Assembly: GCA_024742695.1 (NCBI GenBank)
Contig: JANSXY010000007.1
Location: 103,372 to 167,371 of the forward strand
DNA: 64,000 bases
Direction: 5' to 3'
DNA from: Paracoccaceae bacterium
GTDB lineage: Bacteria > Pseudomonadota > Alphaproteobacteria > Rhodobacterales > Rhodobacteraceae
Shown: positions 56,785-64,000 of the stretch, in pieces
Layout: each line of letters begins with the position of its first letter
Numbering within the stretch: the stretch's first letter is position 1
The notes under the pieces: model-generated
What the model was told of the DNA's origin: nothing
The model's input: the letters and a program-made list of their open reading frames with translations, nothing else
Database searches by the model: none
Program-made: the position numbers and the translations under genes

Positions 56785-56943
56785 AGGTCTCTCCATTGAT
56801 GAAGGCGGACATCCTCCAAGGGTGCATGCCCGCGCGAGGCGCTCCTTTAGCGCGGTTCGCACGGCAAGGAAAGCCCAAAGATCGGCCTTGCCGGGGCGGG
56901 CCGCGCGGGCGTAGCTAGCCGGGGCGGGCAAGGGGCCACGGGC

Positions 56944-58107
56944 ATGGCGGCGGGCGGTTTTGCAGGGCGGGCGGCGGGGCTGTTCGGGGCCACGCGCGGG
57001 CCGTTGTTCGCCTTCATGGCGATGGGTGTGCTTTGGGGCAGCTTCGCCGCGATCGTGCCGGGCACAAAGGCGATGCTGGGCGTCGACGATGCCGCCTGGG
57101 GCCTGCTGTTGCTGTGCTCGGCCAGCGGCGGGATCGTGGCGATGCTGGCCGCACCGCGGATCGGGGCGCGGCTGGGCGGCTGGGGCGTACCGGTGGCGAC
57201 GGGGTTCCTGGCGCTGGCCTTCGCGCTGCCGGGGCACATGGCGGCGGTCTGGGCCTTCGGCGCGGCGATGGTGTTCGTGGGTCTCGGATCGGGCATGCTG
57301 GACGTGCTGATGAACGCGCGGGTCAGCGCGATCGAAAGCGAGCGGCGGCTGCACCTGATGAACCTCAACCACGGCTTCTATTCGCTCGCCTATGCCGCGG
57401 GGGCGGGGGCGACGGGGCTGGCGCGCAGCGCCGGGGCGGGGCCGGCGGAGGTGTTCACCGTGGCCGCCGCGCTGATCGGGCTGATGGCGCTGGCCACGAT
57501 CGAGCCGGGCGGGCGGCTGGGGCGGTTGCGGCCGCGACCCGGCGCGGCGGCGGCACGGCTGGGCCTGTTGCCGGTGCTGGGCGGGCTGGTGATCTTCGTC
57601 GCCTTCCTCGCCGAGAACGCGGCCGAGGTCTGGTCGGCCCTGCATATCGAGCGCAGCCTCGGCGGCAGCCCGGGGCAGGGCAGTTCCGGCCCGGCGCTTC
57701 TCGGGCTCACGATGGCGGCGGGGCGGCTGGCCGGGCAGGCGGTGGTGCAGCGGGTGCCCGAGGCGCGACTGCTGACGGGCGGCCTGCTTCTGGCGGCGGC
57801 GGGCGCGGCGCTGGCCGCGCTGGCGACGGTGCCGGTTGTCGCGCAGGCGGGGTTCGTGGTGCTGGGCCTGGGCGTTTCGGTGGTGGCGCCGGTGGCCTTC
57901 GCACTGGTCGGGCGGCTGGCGACGGAAGAGACGCGGGCACGGGCCATCGCGCGCGCCTCGGTACTGGGCTATCTCGGCTTCTTCGTCGGCCCGCCGGCGC
58001 TGGGCGCGCTGGCGGAGGTGTTCGGCCTGCGCGCCTCGTTCCTCGCCATCGCGGGTCTTCTGGTCCTCAGCCTGCCGCTGGTCGCGCTGCTGCTGCGCGG
58101 CCGCTAG
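56944..58107 (+). CDS. MFS transporter
   Basis: A 387-residue inner-membrane protein with twelve predicted helices of the major facilitator superfamily. The N-half has [19 protein letters not shown] and the loop [12 protein letters not shown]; the middle [26 protein letters not shown] and C-half [24 protein letters not shown] resemble fucose-permease/YbjJ-like members. Substrate unknown. It is convergent with lldD, 27 bases between stops. Confidence 0.88.
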   Translation: MAAGGFAGRAAGLFGATRGPLFAFMAMGVLWGSFAAIVPGTKAMLGVDDAAWGLLLLCSASGGIVAMLAAPRIGARLGGWGVPVATGFLALAFALPGHMAAVWAFGAAMVFVGLGSGMLDVLMNARVSAIESERRLHLMNLNHGFYSLAYAAGAGATGLARSAGAGPAEVFTVAAALIGLMALATIEPGGRLGRLRPRPGAAAARLGLLPVLGGLVIFVAFLAENAAEVWSALHIERSLGGSPGQGSSGPALLGLTMAAGRLAGQAVVQRVPEARLLTGGLLLAAAGAALAALATVPVVAQAGFVVLGLGVSVVAPVAFALVGRLATEETRARAIARASVLGYLGFFVGPPALGALAEVFGLRASFLAIAGLLVLSLPLVALLLRGR

Positions 58108-58134
58108 GGCGGGGGCCCCGCGACCGGGCCGGGA

Positions 58135-59298
58135 TCACTGCCAGCGCGTCGCGAAATCGGCGGGCAACAGCAGGTTGTGGCGGCCGAGATCGGCCACGTT
58201 GCGCTCGCCGCACAGCGCCATGGTGATGTCCAGCTCGCGGTGGATCACCTCGAGCGCCTTCGTCACCCCGGCCTCGCCCATGGCGCCCAGCCCGTAGACG
58301 AAGGCGCGGCCGATATAGGTGCCCTTCGCCCCGAGCGCGAGCGCCTTGAGCACGTCCTGCCCCGACCGGATGCCGCCGTCGAAATGCACCTCGACCCGGT
58401 CGCCCACGGCCTCGACGATCGGCCCGAGCATCCGGATCGCCGAAAGCGCGCCGTCAAGCTGCCGGCCGCCGTGGTTCGACACGATGATCGCGTCGGCGCC
58501 GAAATCCGCGGCCATCTTCGCATCCTCGACATCGAGGATGCCCTTGAGGATGAACTTGCCGCCCCACTTGTCGCGCAGCCGCGCGACCTTGGACCAGTCG
58601 AGCTGCGGATCGAACTGCTCGTTGGTCCAGGAACTGAGCGAGCCCATGTCGCCCACGCCCTTGGCATGGCCGACGATGTTGCCGAAGCTGCGCCGCCGGG
58701 TGCCCAGCATCTCCAGCCCCCAGCGCCACTTCGTCGCCAGGTCGGCCATCACCGGCAGGGTCAGCTTCGGCGGCGCCGACAGGCCGTTCTTGAGATCCTT
58801 GTGGCGCTGGCCGAGGATCTGCAGATCAAGCGTCAGCACCAGTGCCGAACAGCCCGCCGCTGTCGCGCGTTCGATGATCCCGTCGACGAACTCCTCGTCG
58901 CGCATCACGTAAAGCTGGAACCAGAACGGCTTGGTCACATGCGCGGCCACGTCCTCGATCGAGCAGATCGACATCGTCGACAGCGTGAACGGCACGCCGA
59001 ACCGCTCGGCCGCGCGGGCGGCCTTGATCTCGCCGTCCGCCGATTGCATGCCGGTCAACCCGACGGGCGCGAGGGCGACGGGCATCGCCACCTCCTGCCC
59101 GACCATCCGGCCCACGGTGCTGCGCCCCGACATGTCGACGGCGACGCGCTGGCGCAGCCGGATGTCGGCGAAATCGCCGCAGTTGTCGCGAAAGGTCTGT
59201 TCCGTCCAGCTGCCGGTTTCCGCGTAGTCGTAGAACATCTTCGGCACGCGGCGCTTGTAGAGGCGCTTGAGATCGTCGATGCAGGTGATCACGGGCAT
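58135..59298 (-). CDS. lldD: L-lactate dehydrogenase (FMN-dependent)
   Basis: A 387-residue alpha-hydroxy-acid oxidase family enzyme, oxidising L-lactate to pyruvate with FMN and passing electrons to the respiratory chain. IDDLKRLYKRRVPKMFYDY opens it; FMN and substrate residues occur in LAPVGLTGM, FWFQLYVM, and the catalytic His/Arg in SNHGGRQLDGALS, then DGGIRSGQDVLKALALGA. Family members with other 2-hydroxy acids cannot be excluded. A palindrome overlaps its predicted promoter. Confidence 0.9.
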   Translation of the reverse strand: MPVITCIDDLKRLYKRRVPKMFYDYAETGSWTEQTFRDNCGDFADIRLRQRVAVDMSGRSTVGRMVGQEVAMPVALAPVGLTGMQSADGEIKAARAAERFGVPFTLSTMSICSIEDVAAHVTKPFWFQLYVMRDEEFVDGIIERATAAGCSALVLTLDLQILGQRHKDLKNGLSAPPKLTLPVMADLATKWRWGLEMLGTRRRSFGNIVGHAKGVGDMGSLSSWTNEQFDPQLDWSKVARLRDKWGGKFILKGILDVEDAKMAADFGADAIIVSNHGGRQLDGALSAIRMLGPIVEAVGDRVEVHFDGGIRSGQDVLKALALGAKGTYIGRAFVYGLGAMGEAGVTKALEVIHRELDITMALCGERNVADLGRHNLLLPADFATRWQ

Positions 59299-59321
59299 GG
59301 CGCTGATCCTCGGGATTGGTA

Positions 59322-59355
59322 AACCGGGATTACCGGTTGACCCGGCGCTTGGCAA
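59322..59355 (-). promoter_or_regulatory. Predicted lldD promoter with overlapping palindrome
   Basis: On the minus strand TTGCCA (59355-59350) and TAATCC (59332-59327) are 17 bases apart, ending 28 bases before the lldD ATG. AACCGG (59322-59327) and CCGGTT (59333-59338) form an inverted repeat covering the -10, and GGTAA/TTACC arms overlap it. This fits repression by a GntR/LldR-type regulator, although none is encoded in the window. Confidence 0.4.
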
Positions 59356-59368
59356 TGACGGTGAGGGC

Positions 59369-60142
59369 ATGCAGGCGATCCTCTGGGGCGGTTTGGGCAG
59401 TCTCGCGGCCGGGCTGATGACCGGGGTTGGGGCGCTGCCGGTGCTGTTCGGGCGCGAGGTCGCGGTGCGGCGGGCCGACCTGATGCTGGGCTTCGCGGCC
59501 GGCGTGATGCTGACCGCCTCGTTCTTCTCGCTGATCCTGCCCGCGATCGAGACGGTGGAGGCGCGCGGCGGCACGGTGCTTTGGGCGGCGCTGGTCGCCT
59601 CGGCGGGGATCGCGCTGGGCACGGCCTTCGTGGCCTGGCTGAACCGGGTGCTGCCGCACGAGCATTTCGAGGTGGGACAGGAGGGCGCCGATCCGGGCGC
59701 GCTGGCGCGGATCTGGCTGTTCGTGCTGGCGATCACGATCCACAACCTGCCCGAAGGCATGGCGGTGGGCGTGGGTTTCGGCAGCGGCGATTTCGCGAAC
59801 GGGCTGACGCTGGCGATCGGCATCGGGCTTCAGAACGCGCCCGAGGGGCTGGCGGTGGCCGTCGCCCTCGTCGGGATCGGCTACGGCGCGGTGCGGGCCT
59901 TCCAGGTGGCGCTGCTGACCGGCCTCGTGGAGCCCCTGGGCGGGCTGGCCGGGGCGGCGGCGGTGCATTTCATGGCGCCGCTTCTGCCCTGGGGGCTGGC
60001 CTTCGCCGCGGGCGCGATGCTTTACGTCATCAGCCACGAGATCATCCCCGAAACCCATCGCCACGGCCACCAGGACGCGGCGACGACGGGGCTGACCATC
60101 GGGCTGATCGTGATGCTGATCCTCGACGTGGCGCTGGGGTAG
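59369..60142 (+). CDS. ZIP family metal transporter
   Basis: A 257-residue inner-membrane protein with about eight helices. The metal-binding helix motif HNLPEGMAVGVGFG and the second half-site HEIIPETHRHGHQD are those of ZIP transporters such as ZupT, which import Zn2+, Fe2+ and other divalent cations. A short His-rich tail segment may bind metal. GTGAGGGC precedes the ATG; 70 bases separate it from divergent lldD. Confidence 0.9.
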   Translation: MQAILWGGLGSLAAGLMTGVGALPVLFGREVAVRRADLMLGFAAGVMLTASFFSLILPAIETVEARGGTVLWAALVASAGIALGTAFVAWLNRVLPHEHFEVGQEGADPGALARIWLFVLAITIHNLPEGMAVGVGFGSGDFANGLTLAIGIGLQNAPEGLAVAVALVGIGYGAVRAFQVALLTGLVEPLGGLAGAAAVHFMAPLLPWGLAFAAGAMLYVISHEIIPETHRHGHQDAATTGLTIGLIVMLILDVALG

Positions 60143-60146
60143 CGCA

Positions 60147-60188
60147 TTCAGGCCCCGGTGTTCAGGCCCCGGTGTTCAGGCCCCGGTG
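60147..60188. repeat. Three tandem 14-bp direct repeats
   Basis: TTCAGGCCCCGGTG occurs three times in a row without a change (60147-60160, 60161-60174, 60175-60188), filling the whole gap between the ZIP gene stop (60142) and the trpA stop (60190). Identity of the copies suggests recent slippage expansion. Confidence 0.95.
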
Positions 60189-60189
60189 C

Positions 60190-60981
60190 TCACGCCCGGT
60201 GCGCGCCAGCGGCGAGGCCGGCGACGAAATCGAGGATCTCGGGCACCGGCCGGCCCTCTTCGACCAGCTTGACGATGGCCGATCCGACGACCGCGCCATC
60301 CGCGACCGAGGCGATCGCCTCTGCCGCCTCCGGCGTTTTGATCCCGAAACCGACGATCACCGGCAGATCAGTCTGTGCCTTGATCCGCGCAACCTCGGGC
60401 CCGACATCGCCGGCCTCGGCATTCGCCGCGCCGGTGATCCCGGTGATCGAGACGTAGTAGACGAAACCGGAGGTGTTCTGCAGCACCTTGGGCAACCGCC
60501 GGTCGTCGGTGGTGGGGGTGGCGAGGCGGATGAAGTTCAACCCGGCCTTCTGCGCGGGGATGCACAGTTCGGTATCCTCCTCGGGCGGCAGGTCGACGAT
60601 GATCAGCCCGTCGATCCCGGCCTCCTTCGCCTCGGCCAGGAACCGGTCGACGCCGCGCGAATATATCGGGTTATAGTAGCCCATCATCACGATCGGCGTC
60701 GTGTCGTCGCCCTCGCGGAAACTGCGCGCCATTGCCAGCGTGCGGTCCAGCGTCTGCCCGGCTTCCAGCGCGCGCTGCCCGGCCAACTGGATCGTCGGGC
60801 CGTCGGCCATCGGGTCGGTGAAGGGCAGGCCCAGTTCGATCACGTCCACCCCGGCGGCGGGCAGGCCCTTCATCAGCTGAAGCGAGCTGTCGAAATCGGG
60901 ATCGCCGGCCATGATGTAGGAGACGAAGGCCTTCCGGCCCTCGGCCTTCAGCGCCGCGAACTTGGCATCGATCCGGGTCAT
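60190..60981 (-). CDS. trpA: Tryptophan synthase alpha subunit
   Basis: A 263-residue TIM-barrel enzyme cleaving indole-glycerol phosphate to indole for Trp[13 protein letters not shown], the catalytic Glu in [19 protein letters not shown] with the catalytic Asp in VDLPPEED, and the phosphate site [16 protein letters not shown] are present. Located 9 kb from trpB on the other strand. Confidence 0.97.
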   Translation of the reverse strand: MTRIDAKFAALKAEGRKAFVSYIMAGDPDFDSSLQLMKGLPAAGVDVIELGLPFTDPMADGPTIQLAGQRALEAGQTLDRTLAMARSFREGDDTTPIVMMGYYNPIYSRGVDRFLAEAKEAGIDGLIIVDLPPEEDTELCIPAQKAGLNFIRLATPTTDDRRLPKVLQNTSGFVYYVSITGITGAANAEAGDVGPEVARIKAQTDLPVIVGFGIKTPEAAEAIASVADGAVVGSAIVKLVEEGRPVPEILDFVAGLAAGAHRA

Positions 60982-61113
60982 CCTCGCCTCCCTTGGAACC
61001 GCGCCCCGGTTTGGCGAAACCGGGGCGAAAAGGCAATGGGGCAGGGCGCGCGGCTTGCCTTGCCCATGGCCCTCGCCTAGACACGCCGCGACCGCTGGCC
61101 AAGGAGACGGGCG

Positions 61114-62211
61114 ATGGGCTTTCGCATGGGGATCGTGGGGTTGCCGAATGTCGGCAAGTCGACGCTGTTCAACGCGCTGACGAAGACCGCCGCGGCGCAG
61201 GCCGCGAATTTCCCGTTCTGCACGATCGAGCCGAATGTCGGCGAGGTCGCGGTGCCCGACGCGCGGCTTGACCGGCTGGCCGGGATGGCGGGATCGAAGC
61301 AGGTGGTCCCGGCGCGGATGACCTTCGTCGACATCGCCGGTCTGGTGAAGGGCGCCTCGAAGGGCGAGGGGCTGGGCAACCAGTTCCTGGCCAACATCCG
61401 CGAGGTCGACGCCATCGCCCACGTGCTGCGCTGTTTCGAGGATGGCGACGTCACCCATGTCGAGGGCCGGATCGATCCGCTGGCCGATGCCGAAACGATC
61501 GAGACCGAGTTGATGGTCGCCGATCTCGAGTCGGTGGAGCGGCGGCTTGCCAACCTCGTGCGCAAGGTCAAGGGCGGCGACAAGGAGGCGCTGGCGCAGG
61601 AGGCGCTGCTGAAACGCGCGCAGGCGGCGCTGGAGGCCGGGCGCCCGGCGCGCACCGTCGAGGTGGCCGAGGACGAACAGAAGGAGTGGCGGATGCTGCA
61701 ACTCCTGACCGCCAAGCCGGTGCTTTACGTCTGCAATGTCGAGGAGAGTTCGGCCGCCACCGGCAACGCGCTGTCGGCGCGGGTCGCCGAACAGGCGGCC
61801 GCCGAGGGCGCGGCCAGCGTGGTGATCTCGGCCCGGATCGAGGAGGAGATCGCGCAGCTGCCCGCCGACGAGGCGGCGGAGTTCCTGGCGGAGATGGGGC
61901 TGGAGGAACCCGGGCTCGACCGGCTCATTCGCGCGGGCTACGCGCTGCTTGGCCTGCAGACCTTCTTCACCGTCGGCCCCAAGGAGGCCCGCGCCTGGAC
62001 GATCCGCATCGGCACCGCCGCGCCGCAGGCCGCGGGCGTGATCCACGGCGATTTCGAGAAGGGCTTCATCCGCGCCGAAACGATCGGATATGCCGATTAC
62101 GTGGCGCTGGGCGGCGAACAGGGCGCGAAGGAGGCCGGCAAGATGCGGGTCGAGGGCAAGGGTTACGTCGTGCAGGACGGCGACGTGATGCACTTCCTGC
62201 ATTCCGGCTGA
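61114..62211 (+). CDS. ychF: Redox-regulated ATPase YchF (OLA1)
   Basis: A 365-residue Obg-like P-loop protein that prefers ATP over GTP. The P-loop [15 protein letters not shown] (8-22), switch [23 protein letters not shown], a coiled-coil insertion in the middle and the C-terminal TGS domain ([26 protein letters not shown]) are complete. It binds ribosomes and is linked to oxidative stress. A possible promoter (TTGCCT at 61055, TAGACA at 61078) lies upstream. Confidence 0.96.
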   Translation: MGFRMGIVGLPNVGKSTLFNALTKTAAAQAANFPFCTIEPNVGEVAVPDARLDRLAGMAGSKQVVPARMTFVDIAGLVKGASKGEGLGNQFLANIREVDAIAHVLRCFEDGDVTHVEGRIDPLADAETIETELMVADLESVERRLANLVRKVKGGDKEALAQEALLKRAQAALEAGRPARTVEVAEDEQKEWRMLQLLTAKPVLYVCNVEESSAATGNALSARVAEQAAAEGAASVVISARIEEEIAQLPADEAAEFLAEMGLEEPGLDRLIRAGYALLGLQTFFTVGPKEARAWTIRIGTAAPQAAGVIHGDFEKGFIRAETIGYADYVALGGEQGAKEAGKMRVEGKGYVVQDGDVMHFLHSG

Positions 62212-62519
62212 GCCGCCGCGCGGACGAATCACCTGCCGGGCCCGCGCCGGCTGACTTTCGCGGCATCGCTGCGTATGCGCTGCGCAGCACCGCGCCCGAT
62301 CCTACCCAAAAGGATAGGGCGTCCTGTCTTCGGGACGCCGGTTTTGCGGAAAACATGGAAAACAGGGTTAAATTTCTGTAGCAATGGGCCGTTAGGCATT
62401 GAGCGCGCGAGTTTTTTTGAAATCCGTTGCGATCACCAGTTGGCGGGGGCCGGTGTGCTGCGTTTTGAGGGCAAGGATCGAAAGGCTGGCGGGACCGCCG
62501 CCGGGGCGGAGGGGCTGCG
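62212..62519. other. 308-base intergenic region between ychF and the glycosyltransferase
   Basis: The region is lower in GC than the rest of the window, especially 62340-62430 (AAAACATGGAAAACAG, GGTTAAATTTCTG and a run of seven T). It contains an intrinsic terminator (62318-62345) and, at its right end, the GGAGGGG ribosome binding site of the next gene. No open frame with coding character was found. The AT-rich half probably carries the promoter for the glycosyltransferase, but I could not settle on elements. Confidence 0.6.
62318..62345 (+). terminator. Rho-independent terminator downstream of ychF
   Basis: GGCGTCC (62318-62324) pairs with GGACGCC (62333-62339) across an eight-base loop and is followed by GGTTTT. 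It lies about 105 bases past the ychF stop and separates it from the downstream polysaccharide genes. Confidence 0.7.
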
Positions 62520-63410
62520 ATGAACGGCGACCTGCTCGACCGCTCCGTTTCGGCCGCGCGCCCGTCGCCCGTGGCGGCCACGTTCGACACCAGCATCATC
62601 ATTCCGGCCCATAACGAGGAGGAATGGCTGCCCGCCTGCATCGCCTCGATCCTTGCGCAGGACGAGAGTGCCGGGCGGCTGGAGATCCTCGTGATGGCCA
62701 ATGCCTGCACCGACGGAACGGTCCGCGCCGCGGAAAGCTTCGCGCGGCGCGCCGAGGCGCGCGGCTGGCGGCTGGTCGTGCGCCACCTGGTCCGGGGCAG
62801 CAAGACCGGCGCCTTCAATGCCGGCGACGACATCGCGCAGGGCCGCAACCGCGTGTACCTGGACGCCGACGTGACCTGCGACCCGGATCTTCTGGGCCAG
62901 ATCCGCGTGGCGCTGGACACCGAGGTGCCGCGCTACGCGACCGGAACCTTCGCCATCGTCCCGCCGGAAAGCTGGGTCAGCCGCCGCTTCGCCGACGCCT
63001 GGAGCCGGCTGCCCTTCATCAAGGGCGGCGCCGTCGGCGCGGGGTTCTTCGCCGTCAACCCGGCCGGCCGCGCGCGCTGGCAGGCCTTTCCGGATGTCTT
63101 CTGCGACGATTCCTTCGTGCGGCTGCATTTCGGGCCGGAGGAACGGGTCGAGGTTCCGGCGCGGTACCACTGGCCGATCGCCGAGGGCTTCACCAACCTC
63201 GTCCGCGTTCGTCGCCGCCAGGATGCCGCGATCGCCGATCTGCGGCGGCGCCGGCCGGACCTCGTGGCGAACGAGGCGATGGAACCGGTGACGCCCGGCT
63301 ACCTTCTGCGCCTCGCCTGGAGCGTACCGGCCGGGTTCGTCGTCTTCGCGCTGGTCAAGCTGGGCGCGCGGCTTCGGCCGCCGACGGGAACCTGGACGCG
63401 CGGTCGCTAG
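62520..63410 (+). CDS. Glycosyltransferase family 2
   Basis: A 296-residue GT-A fold transferase. The nucleotide-sugar site SIIIPAHNEEEWL, VMANACTDGTVR, and the DxD-like metal site RVYLDADVTCD are present, and a single hydrophobic segment near the end (LAWSVPAGFVVFALVKLGARL) suggests membrane attachment. Together with the UDP-glucuronate decarboxylase-like gene downstream it looks like the beginning of an exopolysaccharide or cell-surface glycan cluster. The acceptor is unknown. Confidence 0.85.
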   Translation: MNGDLLDRSVSAARPSPVAATFDTSIIIPAHNEEEWLPACIASILAQDESAGRLEILVMANACTDGTVRAAESFARRAEARGWRLVVRHLVRGSKTGAFNAGDDIAQGRNRVYLDADVTCDPDLLGQIRVALDTEVPRYATGTFAIVPPESWVSRRFADAWSRLPFIKGGAVGAGFFAVNPAGRARWQAFPDVFCDDSFVRLHFGPEERVEVPARYHWPIAEGFTNLVRVRRRQDAAIADLRRRRPDLVANEAMEPVTPGYLLRLAWSVPAGFVVFALVKLGARLRPPTGTWTRGR

Positions 63411-63556
63411 GCGGCCCGGCCCGGCGGACGCGAGAGGGGTGTTCGCCGGGTCGCGCGGCCGGCCCGGCCAACGTCCTGCCGGCGGCGCGCGGTTCGAAGG
63501 TTCCGGTTTCCCGTTCGGCGTGGTCGCGCCCGGTTTTCCACAGAAAGTGATTTGCC

Positions 63557-64000
63557 TTGCCCCGCCTTTATGACAGCCGCAAACGCATCCTCGTCACCGG
63601 CGGCGCCGGGTTCATCGGCTCGCACCTGATCGACCGGCTGCTGGAACAGGGCCACGAGGTGCTCTGCGCCGACAACCTCTTCACCGGCACGAAGCGGAAC
63701 ATCGATCATCTGCACAACCACTCGCGGTTCGAGTTCCTGCGCCATGACGTGACCTTCCCGCTCTATGTCGAGGTCGACGAGATCTACAACCTCGCCTGCC
63801 CGGCCTCGCCGGTGCATTACCAGCATGATCCGGTGCAGACGACGAAGACCTCGGTCCACGGCGCGATCAACATGCTGGGGCTGGCCAAGCGGCTCAGGGC
63901 GAAGATCTTCCAGGCCTCGACCAGCGAGGTCTACGGCGATCCGGCCGTGCATCCGCAGCCCGAAAGCTACTGGGGCAACGTCAACCCGATCGGGCCGCGA
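63557..64000 (+). CDS. UDP-glucuronate decarboxylase-like SDR protein (partial, 5' part)
   Basis: The first 148 residues of an extended short-chain dehydrogenase/reductase. NAD-binding [12 protein letters not shown] (13-24), [48 protein letters not shown] and STSEVYGDP match UDP-xylose synthase-type enzymes, which decarboxylate UDP-glucuronate. Translation most likely begins at TTG 63557, since an in-frame stop lies nine bases upstream and no ATG is near. The catalytic YxxxK and the rest lie beyond the window. Confidence 0.85.
   Translation, partial: MPRLYDSRKRILVTGGAGFIGSHLIDRLLEQGHEVLCADNLFTGTKRNIDHLHNHSRFEFLRHDVTFPLYVEVDEIYNLACPASPVHYQHDPVQTTKTSVHGAINMLGLAKRLRAKIFQASTSEVYGDPAVHPQPESYWGNVNPIGPR

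Overview
The window is about 64 kb of very GC-rich chromosome, tightly packed with genes on both strands, and looks like an alphaproteobacterium of the Rhodobacterales/Rhodobacteraceae. The grounds are the cell-cycle regulator GcrA, DUF1467 and paired DUF6455 proteins, a VPLPA-CTERM protein, an FnrL-type site (TTGAT-N4-ATCAT), a 245-residue Pth, and a cytidine deaminase / thymidine phosphorylase / phosphopentomutase / adenosine deaminase / uracil phosphoribosyltransferase salvage operon. No tRNA, rRNA, insertion sequence, prophage or CRISPR array was seen. Most of the window is core genome.

Layout. 1-8.1 kb: L28, a small exported VPLPA protein, an FKBP/SlyD-like isomerase, divergent aspS and carB with recognisable promoters, and a Hint-domain protein. 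8.2-12 kb: a DMT exporter, an AMP-forming acyl-CoA synthetase and a conserved membrane protein. 12-16.5 kb: the overlapping minus-strand operon cdd-deoA-deoB-add-upp. 16.6-22.2 kb: a VOC/double-cupin protein divergent from a malic enzyme-phosphotransacetylase fusion (with a perfect palindrome just before it), then propionyl-CoA synthetase. 22.4-25.1 kb: a translationally coupled signalling pair, a degenerate kinase-receiver-Hpt protein and a sigma-54 response regulator. 25.1-34.9 kb: nadK, glyA, an esterase, cytochrome b561, a 60-residue membrane protein with an FNR-like site, meaB, hrpB, an acetyltransferase, a response regulator and methylmalonyl-CoA epimerase. 34.9-42.4 kb: an EI24-like protein with a nitroreductase, an HDAC-family hydrolase, two DUF6455 paralogues behind an FnrL-type box, a YigZ-like protein, rimO and an AsmA protein. 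42.4-51 kb: gcrA, argD-argF, cmk, rpsA, ihfB, lapA-like, trpF, trpB. 51-53.2 kb: the least ordinary locus, two exported PepSY-like proteins with long Asp/Arg tails followed by a membrane-tethered LuxR-type regulator. 53.2-64 kb: DUF2237, CDGSH, DUF2332, pth, a monooxygenase, rplY, an MFS transporter, lldD, a ZIP transporter, trpA, ychF, a glycosyltransferase and a UDP-glucuronate decarboxylase-like gene cut by the window end.

How they fit together: prpE, meaB and the epimerase point to propionyl-CoA/methylmalonyl-CoA metabolism; carB, argD and argF to arginine and pyrimidine synthesis; trpF, trpB and the distant trpA to tryptophan synthesis. Regulatory DNA stands out at several places: FNR-type boxes, palindromes before maeB, prpE, gcrA, lldD and the Asp-rich locus, and two copies of an intergenic repeat containing CCCCCCGAGGATATTTC. 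The best candidates for undescribed biology are the Asp/Arg-tail module with its structured leader, and the degenerate phosphorelay.
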